From: DATAYA01 sp963754235
Lineage (GTDB): Bacteria; Pseudomonadota; Alphaproteobacteria; Acetobacterales; Acetobacteraceae
Reading direction: 5' to 3'
Assembly: GCA_963754235.1 (NCBI GenBank)
Contig: CAVWFK010000013.1
Coordinates: 62,001 to 126,000, forward strand
Length of the DNA stretch: 64,000 nucleotides
How positions within the stretch are numbered: the stretch's first letter is position 1; the number at the start of each line of letters is the position of its first letter. The position numbers and the translations under genes were made by a program. Shown here piece by piece: positions 19,398 to 28,511 of the stretch. The notes under the pieces were generated by a model. That model made no database searches, had not been told where the DNA came from, and worked only from the letters and a program-made list of their open reading frames with translations.

Positions 19398-19820
19398 TCA
19401 GCCTTCATCCGGCTCGGGCAGGCCGCCCCGGATTTGGACTGTCACGGGCGCCGATCCCGGAGCGGAAGCCTGACCGCAGGCAGCGACCAGCCGCGCCAGC
19501 TCGGCGGCTTCCGCCGGGCACAGCTCGCCCTGCGCCAGCGCGCCCCAGATGGCGGCCAGGGCCGCGGGCAGGTCGGCCGCAGTCTCGATCCGCGGCAGCG
19601 CCAGCCGGACCAGACGGCCGCGCCGCTCAGGCCAGACCCGCCGGAGCAGGATGTCGGCCGCGCGCATATCGCCCCGTTTCGCCGCTGCCACCACGGTGGC
19701 CAGCACCTCGGCCGCGCCAGCGACGCCGATGGCGTCAAGCGCGAGCAGTGCCTTGTTGCGGGCGCCCGGCCGCTTCCCACTCGGGTTGCCGCTGGTGCCT
19801 TTCGGCCATCGCCCCTGCAT
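19398..19820 (-). CDS. DUF5681 domain protein
   Basis: A 140-residue protein opening MQGRWPKGTSGNPSGKRPGA, the KGxSGNPxGR signature of DUF5681, a family common in prophages and islands and of unknown role. The helical body follows (AADILLRRVWPERRGRLV). The start at 19,820 places the motif at the N-terminus; an upstream GTG near 19,856 would add about a dozen residues. It is the outermost gene at the island's left end. Confidence 0.75.
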   Translation of the reverse strand: MQGRWPKGTSGNPSGKRPGARNKALLALDAIGVAGAAEVLATVVAAAKRGDMRAADILLRRVWPERRGRLVRLALPRIETAADLPAALAAIWGALAQGELCPAEAAELARLVAACGQASAPGSAPVTVQIRGGLPEPDEG

Positions 19821-19849
19821 TCCGCCTGCATTTACAGGCCCGCACTCGC

Positions 19850-20053
19850 TCACGTGGCAACCTTGGCCAGACGGGCGCGGATGCGCTCGGCCAACTCGGC
19901 ATCCGTCAGGGTCGAAAGATCCGAGGTCACGATCTTGCTTCGTGCAAGACACGCAGGTTGCCCCCTGAGGCGCGCCAGTTTTCTCGCATAACTATACTCA
20001 TCGATTAGTTTCAGTAACGTGGTGCGCGCCATCTGCCGCGCAAGCTCGGTCAC
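19850..20053 (-). CDS. Hypothetical small protein
   Basis: A 67-residue reading frame from a GTG, MTELARQMARTTLLKLIDEY, with a charged C-terminus TDAELAERIRARLAKVAT. The reading frame stays open upstream into gene fragments, so it may be a relic tail rather than a gene. No family recognised. Confidence 0.25.
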   Translation of the reverse strand: MTELARQMARTTLLKLIDEYSYARKLARLRGQPACLARSKIVTSDLSTLTDAELAERIRARLAKVAT

Positions 20054-20059
20054 GTCCTT

Positions 20060-20425
20060 GGCCGTGTAGTGGCACAGCGTCGGCGCTGCCCTCCTCGGCG
20101 TTGCGCAACAACTGCTCCAGGAACAGCGGATTGCGCCCGGGGCGCGCGATGCAGGCGAGCGTCACGCGCTTGCGTCGCGTCGATGAAGGTGGCGGCGAGG
20201 CTAAGCGCCTCCTCGCGCCGAAGCGGGCCGAGATCAAAGGTGGCGAAAGGCGTACCCCGGGCGGACAGCTTGCGATACCCCATCGCGCGCAGCTCGCGGC
20301 CGAGAGTCTGCTTGGAGACGCTGATGTGGAACTCGTCCCAAACTCACTGGCAGAGGTCGATGATGCGCAGCGGACCACGCCGTGGATGGCGGGGATCGGC
20401 CGCGCAGCGCCTCCACTGCCCGCAC
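20060..20425 (-). pseudogene. Chimeric debris: IS630 transposase fragment joined to AAA ATPase/cyclase fragment
   Basis: On the reverse strand, about 20,255-20,425 reads PIPAIHGVVR, then RIIDLCQ, a TGA where Trp is expected, then VWDEFHISVSKQTLGREL and MGYRKLSARG. This is the middle of an IS630-family transposase with one frameshift and one nonsense codon. Directly downstream (20,060-20,250) the frames give LGPLRREEALSLAATFI and, after a shift, RNPLFLEQLLRNAEEG, characteristic of the ATPase part of class-3 adenylate cyclase/LuxR-type regulators. Neither piece is functional. Confidence 0.6.
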
Positions 20426-20586
20426 CGCGCGCGGGACCACCCCAGCCGAGGCCCATCGCAGGAGCCCCAGCCGGCACCTTCGCGGGCCGCCGCGTCCCAT
20501 ACCGTCGCCGTTTGGAAACCTGCCGTTCGGTAGGCCATGTGTGATTATGAATCCCGCAGCCTTGCGGGTGGGGGTTGGGGGAGGGG

Positions 20587-23500
20587 TCAGCCGAAAAGTC
20601 GGGCGCTGGCACCGTGGACGCCGGCGAGCGTAACCTGCACTCCACCGGTGAGCGTGAAGGCGGTGCCCGCCGAGCTGTCCCGCGCGCCCGCCAGCACCGC
20701 CTGCTCCGCCCCCGCTCCGAAGCCGGCGAGTTGCAGGTGATTGACGCCGGGCCGGAAGTTCAGGATCTGATCGCTGCCGCCGGTGCCCGCGGTGATGCGG
20801 AACAGCTCGGGCGCGGCCGAGCTGGCATCCACCGTGGCGCCGGCGGCCACGTCGAGCACCGTCGCCCCATTACCGCCCGTAGCGGCACCGCTCGAAGCGG
20901 CGTAGCCGGGCTGCCCGGCGCTGCCCTGGCCGCCGAGGAAGCCGAGTGGCGCGGCACGGGTCGCGGCCGAAAGCGTCGCGGCGCTCACGTTTGGGTCGAA
21001 GTTTGGGCCCCGCGGGGGATCGGTGGTCAGGAAGACGGTGCCGCTGACGTTCGCCGGCCCGCTGGAGATCTGGCCAGGCGCGAGGCCCCAGACCTTATTT
21101 CCCGTTATCTGCGCGGTTTCGGACGTGTCGTTGCGGACCGCCGTTACCGAGTGTGCGGTTTCGTCATTGAGGATGAGGTTGTAGCTGACGGTCAGGCTGG
21201 ACGAGGCATAGATGTTGCCCTCCTCGCCGGTCGTGATGATCACCGGGTTCTGCGCATTCGGCCCCTTCTCGATGACGTTGTGCTCGATGATCGCATTGCC
21301 GCCGTTGGGCAGGTCGACCGAGTAGCTCGCGGTGCCGGTCGCACCGTCCGCGATGACGTTGTTGGTGATGATCGTGTTCTCGGCGCGGCTCTTGATCTCG
21401 TGCCCGACCACCGCGTCGAGGAAGTAGCTGTGCTCCAGCGTCAGCGTGCCCACATCGTTGACATCGATGTTGTGGGTCAGACCGGTGCCCGACCCGTTGT
21501 GGCGAAAGAAGCACCCGTTGACAGTGATGCTCCCGGTCGGGTCGGAGGCGGCAAGCAGGCCGTCCTGGTTGTTGAGGAAGCCGTCGTGGATGAGGGTCAG
21601 GTTGCCGCCCTGATAGCGGATGCCGGCGCCGTTGCCGCCGCTGCTGTCGCTGATCACCGTGTTGCGGAACGTGACGTTCTGCACGGACACGTTCGGGCTG
21701 GCCCCCTGCGCCCCGATGGCCAGGATCCCCTTGTTCGGCGGCGGGTTGGCGGCGGTGGCGATCATCTGCACCTGCCCGCCAACGCCCACGATCGTCAGGT
21801 CGTGTGTGATCGTGGGCGCGTAGTCATCGACGTAATTCCCCGCCTGGATCTGGATCGTATCCCCGCTCGCCGACGCGGCGATGGCGGCGGCGACGCTCTG
21901 AAACTGGAACGTGCTGCCGTGCCCAACGGTGAGAGTGGCCGGGGTCAACACCAGAACCGAGTTGCCGGATGGCGAGCTGAAATTCTGTTGGCTTGAACCA
22001 CCCTGCATGGTTGTGGGTGCCGAAAGCTGGCCGGACCCGACATTCATCCATCGGATGTCAAGTGTTTTTCCGGCCGCCCCCGACAGATCCACCGTGAAGG
22101 TGCCGCCGTTCGGCGCATAGACCACGTATTTGCCGCTCGCCGGATCGGCCAGAGCATAGCCGGTCGAAGAGAGCGCGTCAGATGGCGTCATTCCCGTGAG
22201 GTTGACCATCGTCGCCACTTGACGCGTCTCGGCGATGCCGAAACGGTCGGATATCTCCGCTGCGAGCTGCCCGGCGCTCGGCGTGAAACCCGGTAGTGTT
22301 CCCGCGATCCCTGTACCGCTCAAATCGTCCATGGAGAGGACGTTGTTGCCGCGCGTGAACTGCTGCCACACCCAATTGACGTTCCCGCCGATGCCGAAGA
22401 TATGGTCCGTGTCGGCGATGACGACTTTGCCGCCCAAGGCGTCCGGCGGGTTGCTCTGATACTGGCTCCCGGCCGAGGGCGATATCCAGTCAGCGTGGCT
22501 CTGGAACAGCAGCGAATTGACGTAGTCTCCAGCAGATATTCCGGGAGGAGGATTGTCCCAATTGAAGGCAGTGATACCGACCGGGTGCTGCAGACCACCG
22601 CCGGACTGCTCTAACTGCTTGATGTAATCGACGACCGCGTTCTGCCAGGCGAAGTTAGCGTCGCCGCCGGCCGTCTCGTTGGCAACCTCGAACAGCACAT
22701 TCGGCAGGTCAGATACGGTCTGCACGACCTTGGCGATATACTGCTGCTCGATCGCCCACACGCTGGGGATGTTTAGGGTCTGCGTATCCACGCCCGTCCC
22801 GGTGTTGTTCGGGTCCCCGTTGATGCCGTTGATATTTTCCGCGGCATTGAGCGGGTTCGTGAGCCAAGGATTAACGGGCGATCCATTGGCGCGAACGGAA
22901 AAGCCGTTGAACAGCATGAGCGAGACATACATACCCTTGGCGCCGGCCGCCCGGACCTTGGAGCGAAGATCGTCGAAGTATGCCTGGTTGAAGGATGTGA
23001 GGTCGAACTTGCCATCGGCCGTCTGTGTATAGGGGAGGAGTCCGACATTGCCGGGGGCGGTGCCGCCACCAATCTTGGACTCCCAGTGCCAGAGGCGGAT
23101 GAAGTTGGCGCCCTCGCTTTGAAGTAGGTTCAAGTAGGCAGAAAAGTCGAACGGCGTCGAGCCGATGTTCTGCCCGTCTGTCCAGGTATGGTTGCCCGCG
23201 AGATAGACCGCCTTGCCATCCGGCGTCGCGAAGTAGTCGCCAGCAGCATGCAGGAGTGGCGCGGCGAGGGTGGATGCTATAATCGTTGTCTCCCCGCCCG
23301 CGACAGCAGCATGTAATTTTAAGCACCGGCCCTGACGGCAGTATGCAGCTCTCAAGCACCCGCCCGTGACAGCAGCATGAATCTTCCACAAAATACGACG
23401 GGCCACGCGATAGCGAACGCCGCCGAAGCCGGTATCGCTCAGACCGGCCACCGCCCCGGCTCGCCACCGGGGCGGTTCTGCGTCGGCCGGACACAAAAGC

Positions 23501-23808
23501 CGTTTGTCCTGGATCTCCCCGGCCGCCGTGGGCAGGAACACCTCCGCATCAGCGAAGGGAACGGCGACCGCTGCCGACCCGTCACCGGCGGCTGTGACAT
23601 AGCCGTGCACCTGCCCGCCCATCGGCGAGCGTGGTCCCGAGAGCACGCTACGGATGATCTCCGCCTGAGCGGGCGTGAAGCGACTGAGATCCGGCTGCTG
23701 CGCTTCGGCACTGGGGCCCGCCGCACACAGGCCCGCAAGGATCAGCGCAGGGAAGACCGCTTCTTGCCAGCACTTCCGAGGACCGGGTTTGGTTCCGATG
23801 GTGCGCAT
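20587..23808 (-). CDS. Large secreted glycoside hydrolase-like protein with beta-helix and C-terminal secretion-type domain
   Basis: A 1073-residue exported protein. The ATG at 23,808 is chosen because it gives a signal peptide (FPALILAGLCAAGPSAEA, cleavage before QQPD). Order: an unrecognised N-terminal domain (30-140), three 11-residue repeats, and a TIM-barrel-like catalytic region (about 180-480) with YLAGNHTWTDGQNIG, GANFIRLWHWE and the acid/base-type VLFEVANET. A collagen-binding-like beta domain follows (YVVYAPNGGTFTVDLSGAAG), then a right-handed beta-helix of pectate-lyase style repeats (IEHNVIEKG, LILNDETAHS). The end (ILNFRPGVNHLQLAGFGAGA) resembles serralysin-type terminal domains. 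It probably degrades or remodels an extracellular glycan. No export partner is visible. Confidence 0.72.
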   Translation of the reverse strand: MRTIGTKPGPRKCWQEAVFPALILAGLCAAGPSAEAQQPDLSRFTPAQAEIIRSVLSGPRSPMGGQVHGYVTAAGDGSAAVAVPFADAEVFLPTAAGEIQDKRLLCPADAEPPRWRAGAVAGLSDTGFGGVRYRVARRILWKIHAAVTGGCLRAAYCRQGRCLKLHAAVAGGETTIIASTLAAPLLHAAGDYFATPDGKAVYLAGNHTWTDGQNIGSTPFDFSAYLNLLQSEGANFIRLWHWESKIGGGTAPGNVGLLPYTQTADGKFDLTSFNQAYFDDLRSKVRAAGAKGMYVSLMLFNGFSVRANGSPVNPWLTNPLNAAENINGINGDPNNTGTGVDTQTLNIPSVWAIEQQYIAKVVQTVSDLPNVLFEVANETAGGDANFAWQNAVVDYIKQLEQSGGGLQHPVGITAFNWDNPPPGISAGDYVNSLLFQSHADWISPSAGSQYQSNPPDALGGKVVIADTDHIFGIGGNVNWVWQQFTRGNNVLSMDDLSGTGIAGTLPGFTPSAGQLAAEISDRFGIAETRQVATMVNLTGMTPSDALSSTGYALADPASGKYVVYAPNGGTFTVDLSGAAGKTLDIRWMNVGSGQLSAPTTMQGGSSQQNFSSPSGNSVLVLTPATLTVGHGSTFQFQSVAAAIAASASGDTIQIQAGNYVDDYAPTITHDLTIVGVGGQVQMIATAANPPPNKGILAIGAQGASPNVSVQNVTFRNTVISDSSGGNGAGIRYQGGNLTLIHDGFLNNQDGLLAASDPTGSITVNGCFFRHNGSGTGLTHNIDVNDVGTLTLEHSYFLDAVVGHEIKSRAENTIITNNVIADGATGTASYSVDLPNGGNAIIEHNVIEKGPNAQNPVIITTGEEGNIYASSSLTVSYNLILNDETAHSVTAVRNDTSETAQITGNKVWGLAPGQISSGPANVSGTVFLTTDPPRGPNFDPNVSAATLSAATRAAPLGFLGGQGSAGQPGYAASSGAATGGNGATVLDVAAGATVDASSAAPELFRITAGTGGSDQILNFRPGVNHLQLAGFGAGAEQAVLAGARDSSAGTAFTLTGGVQVTLAGVHGASARLFG
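23295..23390. repeat. Three imperfect ~33-bp tandem repeats inside the glycosidase gene
   Basis: Units start at 23,295, 23,327 and 23,360 around the core TGACAGCAGCATG. In protein they give 11-residue repeats such as CLKLHAAVAGG between the N-terminal and catalytic domains. Confidence 0.65.
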
Positions 23809-24039
23809 CGCGATTTCCCTGCGCCTAGGACGAAGAGGAGAACGAAGCCGACTGTTAATCCGGGATTCCCCGGATAATCGTCGATTTCGCCCCTTCGTAG
23901 CTGATCGTAGTCCGCTCTCAAGCCTCCGGGAAACGATTTCGTCGGCCACGGCCCGGCGACCTCCGTGCAGCGATGGCCCAAATGGTGGGTCTTCCAATCC
24001 ACAGCCCGAATTTGGCCGTGCGTTTCCCGCCAATGGAGG

Positions 24040-24456
24040 CACTGGCCAGCTGCAGGCAACATCCAGCCTGGCCCCGTATCTCTCCCCCGCGTGGCCGGGC
24101 CTCGCGCAAGTCTGTCGCATTACCCGCCGCCGCATGATGCATGCCAGGAAAGCGTCGAGACGGTGTATGCGATCACCAGCCTGACTGCCGCCAACGCCCA
24201 TCCCGCTCGCCTGCTGGCCCTCTGCCGCAGCCATTGGGGCATCGAGAACCGCCTGCATTACGTCCGTGACGTCACCTGCCGCGAGGACCAATGCCGAACC
24301 CGCGCCCGCGCCGCGCCACAGGTTCTGGCCTTGCTGCGCAACACCGTCCTCACCATCATCCGACGCTCAGGCCGCAAGCCCGTCGAGGCCTTCGAACATT
24401 TCGCCGAGCACCGACAGGCCGCACTGGACGCCGCTGCCGGCCAGAGAACCGAATGA
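24040..24456 (+). pseudogene. ISAs1-family transposase remnant (C-terminal part, frameshifted)
   Basis: Two frames carry adjacent pieces: LQATSSLAPYLSPAWPGLAQ and VCRITRRRMMHA up to about 24,140, then ESVETVYAITSLTAANAHP, LLALCRSHWGIENRLHYVRD and AAPQVLALLRNTVLTIIRR to the stop at 24,456. The IENRLHYVRD segment is diagnostic of ISAs1-type transposases. The N-terminal half is missing and a frameshift lies near 24,140, so it is inactive. Confidence 0.8.
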
Positions 24457-24517
24457 CCCCGGGTATGGACCCGCCCGCGGATATTGTGTAAGAAAAGCCG
24501 GTGAGAAACGACCTGCA

Positions 24518-25222
24518 ATGGAACGCGAGACAAGCAATTTCATCCGGTTCGTGCTAGAAGATATCCTGCCGCCGGCGTTCAGAGATTCGGCGTTATACCT
24601 CAGGGTGGCCCGGCTGGTGTGGGGTGGCCACATCGATGATCTTACCGAGTTTCGACGCCGTGCCGCCATGCTTACGTCGGAGGAATACGAGGCGCTCTAT
24701 CGAAAACATCCTCGCGTGCATGATCTGACCGACAATTCACAGGCTTGCATTAAGCGCATAGCGGCTGACGTTATCGGACCGAGAGTTTTGGATGTCGGAT
24801 GCGGCACTGGCTATCTGCTCAAGGCGATCACCGCCGGACGCGGCGAGCAGTTCACGCGCGTTACCGGCGTTGATTTCATTCGGCCTGACGGGCTCAATAC
24901 CGACGGGATCGAGTTCATCGAGGCGCCAATCGAGCAGTTGCCTTTCCAGGATAATAGCTTCGATACGTTGATATGCACTCACGTGATCGAGCATATTCTC
25001 GACTACCGCGCCGCGATCCGGGAACTCCGGAGGCTCGCCGCCAAACGACTGGTGATTGTGGTCCCGCGGGAGCGCGAAGGACTATACGCATTCAACCCTC
25101 ATTTCAATTTTTTCCCCTACGCACACAGTTTTCTGCGTGCCATGGTTCCTTTGCCGAAACACCATGAATGCTGTCTCATTGGTCGGGACATCTATTACTC
25201 TGAAGAGCGGGACGCAGAGTAA
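24518..25222 (+). CDS. Class I SAM-dependent methyltransferase
   Basis: A 234-residue protein with the Rossmann-like SAM fold: VLDVGCGTGYLLKAI near residue 90, the acidic strand TGVDFIRPDG, PFQDNSFDTLICTHVIEH near 145 and a post-motif LRRLAAKRLVIVVPRE. The N-terminal 85 residues are helical and unassigned. The substrate is probably a small molecule or sugar-linked group, unknown. It lies in the island cargo and is AT-richer than the flanking chromosome, consistent with transfer. The ATG at 24,518 begins a conserved-looking N-terminus MERETSNFIRFVLEDI. Confidence 0.82.
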   Translation: MERETSNFIRFVLEDILPPAFRDSALYLRVARLVWGGHIDDLTEFRRRAAMLTSEEYEALYRKHPRVHDLTDNSQACIKRIAADVIGPRVLDVGCGTGYLLKAITAGRGEQFTRVTGVDFIRPDGLNTDGIEFIEAPIEQLPFQDNSFDTLICTHVIEHILDYRAAIRELRRLAAKRLVIVVPREREGLYAFNPHFNFFPYAHSFLRAMVPLPKHHECCLIGRDIYYSEERDAE

Positions 25223-25293
25223 CCATTCATCCTCCAGGCACTTGCCCGTCCCCAGCCGTCCCGGGGCGAGCACCCTCAGGTGAACATCGGTGC

Positions 25294-27066
25294 TCACGAG
25301 CCGCTCGCAAGCGGGAAATGGCCCCACTGCATCGTCGTTAGGTCAATACTGCAAAGTTGCGTGACATGGCTCGCCATGGCGTATCGGCGCACCCTATCCA
25401 GGTAGTCGGGCTTGTCGGAATCCTTCAGCTGCCAGCCCGGAGGTTGGAACGTGGAAGCGCCGTTGATCGTCGGCAGGTGGAGGGTCTCTGCGATGATCAT
25501 GGCATCGACATTGTGGCTGAAGAAGCCATCCCACGCGGGACCAAGGAGGCCCTCGGGTCGAGCCCTTGAAACGAAGAAAGCCTTGCAGTCCGGCGGCGGC
25601 GCCGGCACTGCTTGAAGGCGCGCCAGTTCGTGTGCGCGGTCAAGCGAGACGCCGGCTGCGGTGTTTATTTCTTCGACCACGAGCAGGCCGCAGACCAGAA
25701 TAAGCACCGGCGCCGCGACTTTGCGAGCCGACGCAGACAGGTAGAGCACGGCAATGCCGGTCACCGGCACAGCCAGGAAAAGCTGATAGCGCGCAACGAC
25801 GCGAGCGGCCTTAGCACCCGGGAATGCCTCGTACATAAACCACCACAGCGAATGCCCGTCGACGTTGAACGCGAGCGCCCATGTCGCGAGCGTCGCGATC
25901 GCGAGCGCCCGCAGCATGGTGGCGCGCCCGGGGACGAGCGCCCGCCGTGTGACGAGCAGGGCGATGGCGCCCCATCCGAATAGCCAAAGCAGTCCCGGCG
26001 GGAAGCCGGTCATCCTCTCGCTCCAGGCCGGCATCGTCGGCCGGATCGCGTGGTTCACGAAGGCCACAATCCGCCCGTACAGAAGGTTGCCATCGCCGAC
26101 ATGCATGAGGTCGGGCAGGGTGAGGGTCCAGCCGCGCACTCCTTGGTAAGGATGCATGCCAGTTTCGCTCGCCGTAGGTAGATAGACCGAGAGGAAAGGA
26201 ATGCTCGAGGCGCATAGGACGAGCAGGATGATCGCCGATTGCGCCGCGTGCCGTCGCACCGCATTCCACCAAGGGACCAATCCGCGGCGACCGGCGAGGA
26301 TCGCGTATGCCACGCCCATGAACAAGCCGAAGAGGCAGAAATACCAGGCCATGTAGTAGGTCGTCAGCAGCCAGGCCGGGTAGAGAAGCGCGGCCGAGAT
26401 CCCCCATAACAAGAAGGGAGTCGTCCGCCCGAGCAGAAGCGCCGCCATCATGCCGTCCAGCAGCACGGCCATCACCGGTGCGAACCCGACCCCGAGGAGC
26501 TGCGAGTGGTGCGCCTGGACAAACATGTTGTTGCTGAGGGTGAACAGCACGGCACCGAAAAGAGCCCAACCCGATCGAAGACCGAGCACGCGCCGTGCAG
26601 CCCAAAAGAAGCCGAGGAACCCAATGAGCCTCACGACGATGCTGACGCACTCGCCACTCAAGTAAGGATCGAGATGAGCCGTGCGGAAGGAGGAGTAGAT
26701 CACACCATAGAGGAAAAATCCGTCATTGTAGCCGAGCGTGCCTTTGAAGGGGTAGAAATACTCCGTCCTGTTCCAGTGTGCCATAGCTCGAAAGACGCTG
26801 AACCAGTGCTCGTAGATCGAGATTATAATGACCTCATCGTATCGGTTCCCACGTAGGACGGTAAACCCATCCAAAATCTCATAGCGGAAGAAAAAAGTGA
26901 CGGAGAGAAGCCCCACTAGGATCACCAGGATTGCCGTGCCGACGCCTGCCCGCGCACGCGAGGCATCGGCCGCCGCAGCCCCAGGGATGGCCCCAGCCGG
27001 GTGCGTGTCCTGGACGAGCGCGTCGGCTGTGAACGTCGGAACAACGCCGTTGTCAGAGCTTGGCAT
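25294..27066 (-). CDS. Polytopic membrane protein, GT-C glycosyltransferase-like
   Basis: A 590-residue inner-membrane protein with about 11-13 hydrophobic segments, beginning VGTAILVILVGLLSVTFFF after a cytoplasmic tail. The first loop contains NRYDEVIIISIYEHW, with an acidic residue in the position used by GT-C lipid-linked sugar transferases, and FYPFKGTLGYNDGFFLY. The C-terminal 130 residues form a soluble domain (CKAFFVSRARPEGLL). Fold class is inferred from topology; the substrate is unknown. Start taken at MPSSDNGVV; the frame is open further upstream. It converges on the methyltransferase gene with 71 bases between. Confidence 0.7.
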   Translation of the reverse strand: MPSSDNGVVPTFTADALVQDTHPAGAIPGAAAADASRARAGVGTAILVILVGLLSVTFFFRYEILDGFTVLRGNRYDEVIIISIYEHWFSVFRAMAHWNRTEYFYPFKGTLGYNDGFFLYGVIYSSFRTAHLDPYLSGECVSIVVRLIGFLGFFWAARRVLGLRSGWALFGAVLFTLSNNMFVQAHHSQLLGVGFAPVMAVLLDGMMAALLLGRTTPFLLWGISAALLYPAWLLTTYYMAWYFCLFGLFMGVAYAILAGRRGLVPWWNAVRRHAAQSAIILLVLCASSIPFLSVYLPTASETGMHPYQGVRGWTLTLPDLMHVGDGNLLYGRIVAFVNHAIRPTMPAWSERMTGFPPGLLWLFGWGAIALLVTRRALVPGRATMLRALAIATLATWALAFNVDGHSLWWFMYEAFPGAKAARVVARYQLFLAVPVTGIAVLYLSASARKVAAPVLILVCGLLVVEEINTAAGVSLDRAHELARLQAVPAPPPDCKAFFVSRARPEGLLGPAWDGFFSHNVDAMIIAETLHLPTINGASTFQPPGWQLKDSDKPDYLDRVRRYAMASHVTQLCSIDLTTMQWGHFPLASGS

Positions 27067-27180
27067 GAGCGGCCCTTCCTGCGCGGAAGCATAAGTCAAC
27101 TTGTGTCGAGCGGGTATCATGAAAATGACGCATCCCGAATGACGCCCGCGCGGGCGCGGCAATAGCCGCCCCATTCAACT

Positions 27181-27300
27181 CTAGAGCACAGCGACCACGG
27201 CGACCACCAGCGCCGCAACTATGCCAACCAGCGCCAGAGCCCAGCTCATGCTCGGCAGCATATGATGTGGTGCATCGGCCGCCTTTTCATTCCAGCGCAT
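27181..27300 (-). CDS. Putative small single-pass membrane protein
   Basis: A 39-residue frame: MRWNEKAADAPHHMLPSMSW followed by a 20-residue hydrophobic helix of Ala/Val/Leu. Its ATG overlaps the stop of the preceding reverse-strand frame (ATGA), as in translationally coupled pairs. Size and topology would fit a holin-like or accessory membrane peptide, but no family is recognised. Confidence 0.4.
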   Translation of the reverse strand: MRWNEKAADAPHHMLPSMSWALALVGIVAALVVAVVAVL

Positions 27301-27452
27301 TCGGGCTTCCTCCCGTTACGGTTTCCTCCCCCGCCGCTTCCTCAGCCTCTCGCCACATCGAGCCCTCCAGCAGCTCCGCAAAGCCTGCACAGCCTGTGCT
27401 CGGCATCGTATCCCCATCCGGCACCACATAGCGGTTCAGCATGGCCTGGCAG
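27297..27452 (-). CDS. Hypothetical small protein, possibly truncated
   Basis: A frame reading MLNRYVVPDGDT, GCAGFAELLEGSMWREAEE and ending NALE, coupled by ATGA to the small membrane protein. The same frame is open some 20 codons upstream of this Met, to a TAG near 27,520. Further upstream another frame begins with a good signal peptide (MHVLVWLGVLFALSFLAG at 27,797), so a frameshifted longer gene is possible. Function unknown. Confidence 0.3.
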
Positions 27453-27800
27453 TCGCGGATCAGGGCCAGGAGAACGCGCGTCGCTTCGGTCTTGACAGAG
27501 CGCTGGCCTACCTACGACGTCCAACCCAACGGAGAGAAACGGCGGGTTCATCGTATTGAGGAGGCCGGCCGCGGCGTCCCTCGCTCTCGGTCTTGCCGAT
27601 GAGTTGGTTTTCGCGTTCGGGTGATCAGGTCTCCCGCCCCTCCCCGGTCCCTGCGCCAGTTCGAGGGTCGGTGCCGCGTCCAGTTCAACCTCGGGCGGCA
27701 GCTTGACGCTGGTCGGCGAGCCCCTCCCGACACCCGCTCCGGCACCGGCCAAGAAGGAAAGCGCGAACAGGACCCCGAGCCAGACTAAAACGTGCATACG

Positions 27801-28511
27801 AAAATACGCCGTCGCTCACAGCCCCTTGCACCTCCTACCAGGGTCCGACGCAGATCACCGGTAGACTATCGTCAAAAAAGCGTATCAATCGCGTTTTTTG
27901 GCGCGACCCTCGACCGGCCCGCGCACGGCGGAGGGCTTTGAGCGGTGCCGCCGGGCGCCGTGGAAACACGGCGAGCGGGCGGCGAAGGCACGACACGCAG
28001 CAGCAAAGCGAGGGCAGGCACGGCGGCTTATCGCGGTGCTGCGCCGAACTCATTGAGGCTGACTGAGTGAGTGCTGCTGATGGCGAGGGTGCGATGACAG
28101 AAACGCTCTGCGAGAAGATATTCCTTGAGACGCGTTTGGAACGTCGGCACCCGAAGGCGCCAGGCAGTGGGCAGGCAGAGTGAGCTGGACCGCAACTCTG
28201 CAATCCCCAGACAAGGCCGTGTGGACGGATAGGGTGAAGTTGCAAATACGCGTTCCCGAATCGGGGTTTCATCTAATCTGCGTGCGAGCCCAGCCAGCGG
28301 CGTCGGAAGCACGCTCGGCGGCGCGGCGATAAGACTGGTCGTGAGGCAGGAAACCGGACGATTTGGCTGTCAACGCGGTTGGTTGCGGCCGAATTTCCTT
28401 GCGGTGTGCCCTCGATGAGACGAAAAATCGCGCCCGACGGGCCAGGAATCCGGGGTATGTCGGAAACTAAGTGCCTGAGTTGCAAAACCTCGTCAGCGAA
28501 AGGGACGGGCC
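27801..28511. other. 711-base stretch with no supported gene
   Basis: Only short frames without recognisable domains. AAAAAAGCG and CGCGTTTTTT at 27,874-27,899 form an AT-rich imperfect inverted repeat that could stop transcription in both directions. The rest looks like decayed sequence inside the island. Confidence 0.5.

Noticed and set aside
25294..27066. Island membrane proteins as a conjugation or secretion apparatus
   Set aside because: No ATPase, relaxase or coupling protein in the island; topology fits GT-C-like enzymes better.
27874..27899. A/T-rich inverted repeat as an IS terminus
   Set aside because: No second copy, target duplication or transposase nearby; kept only as a possible terminator.
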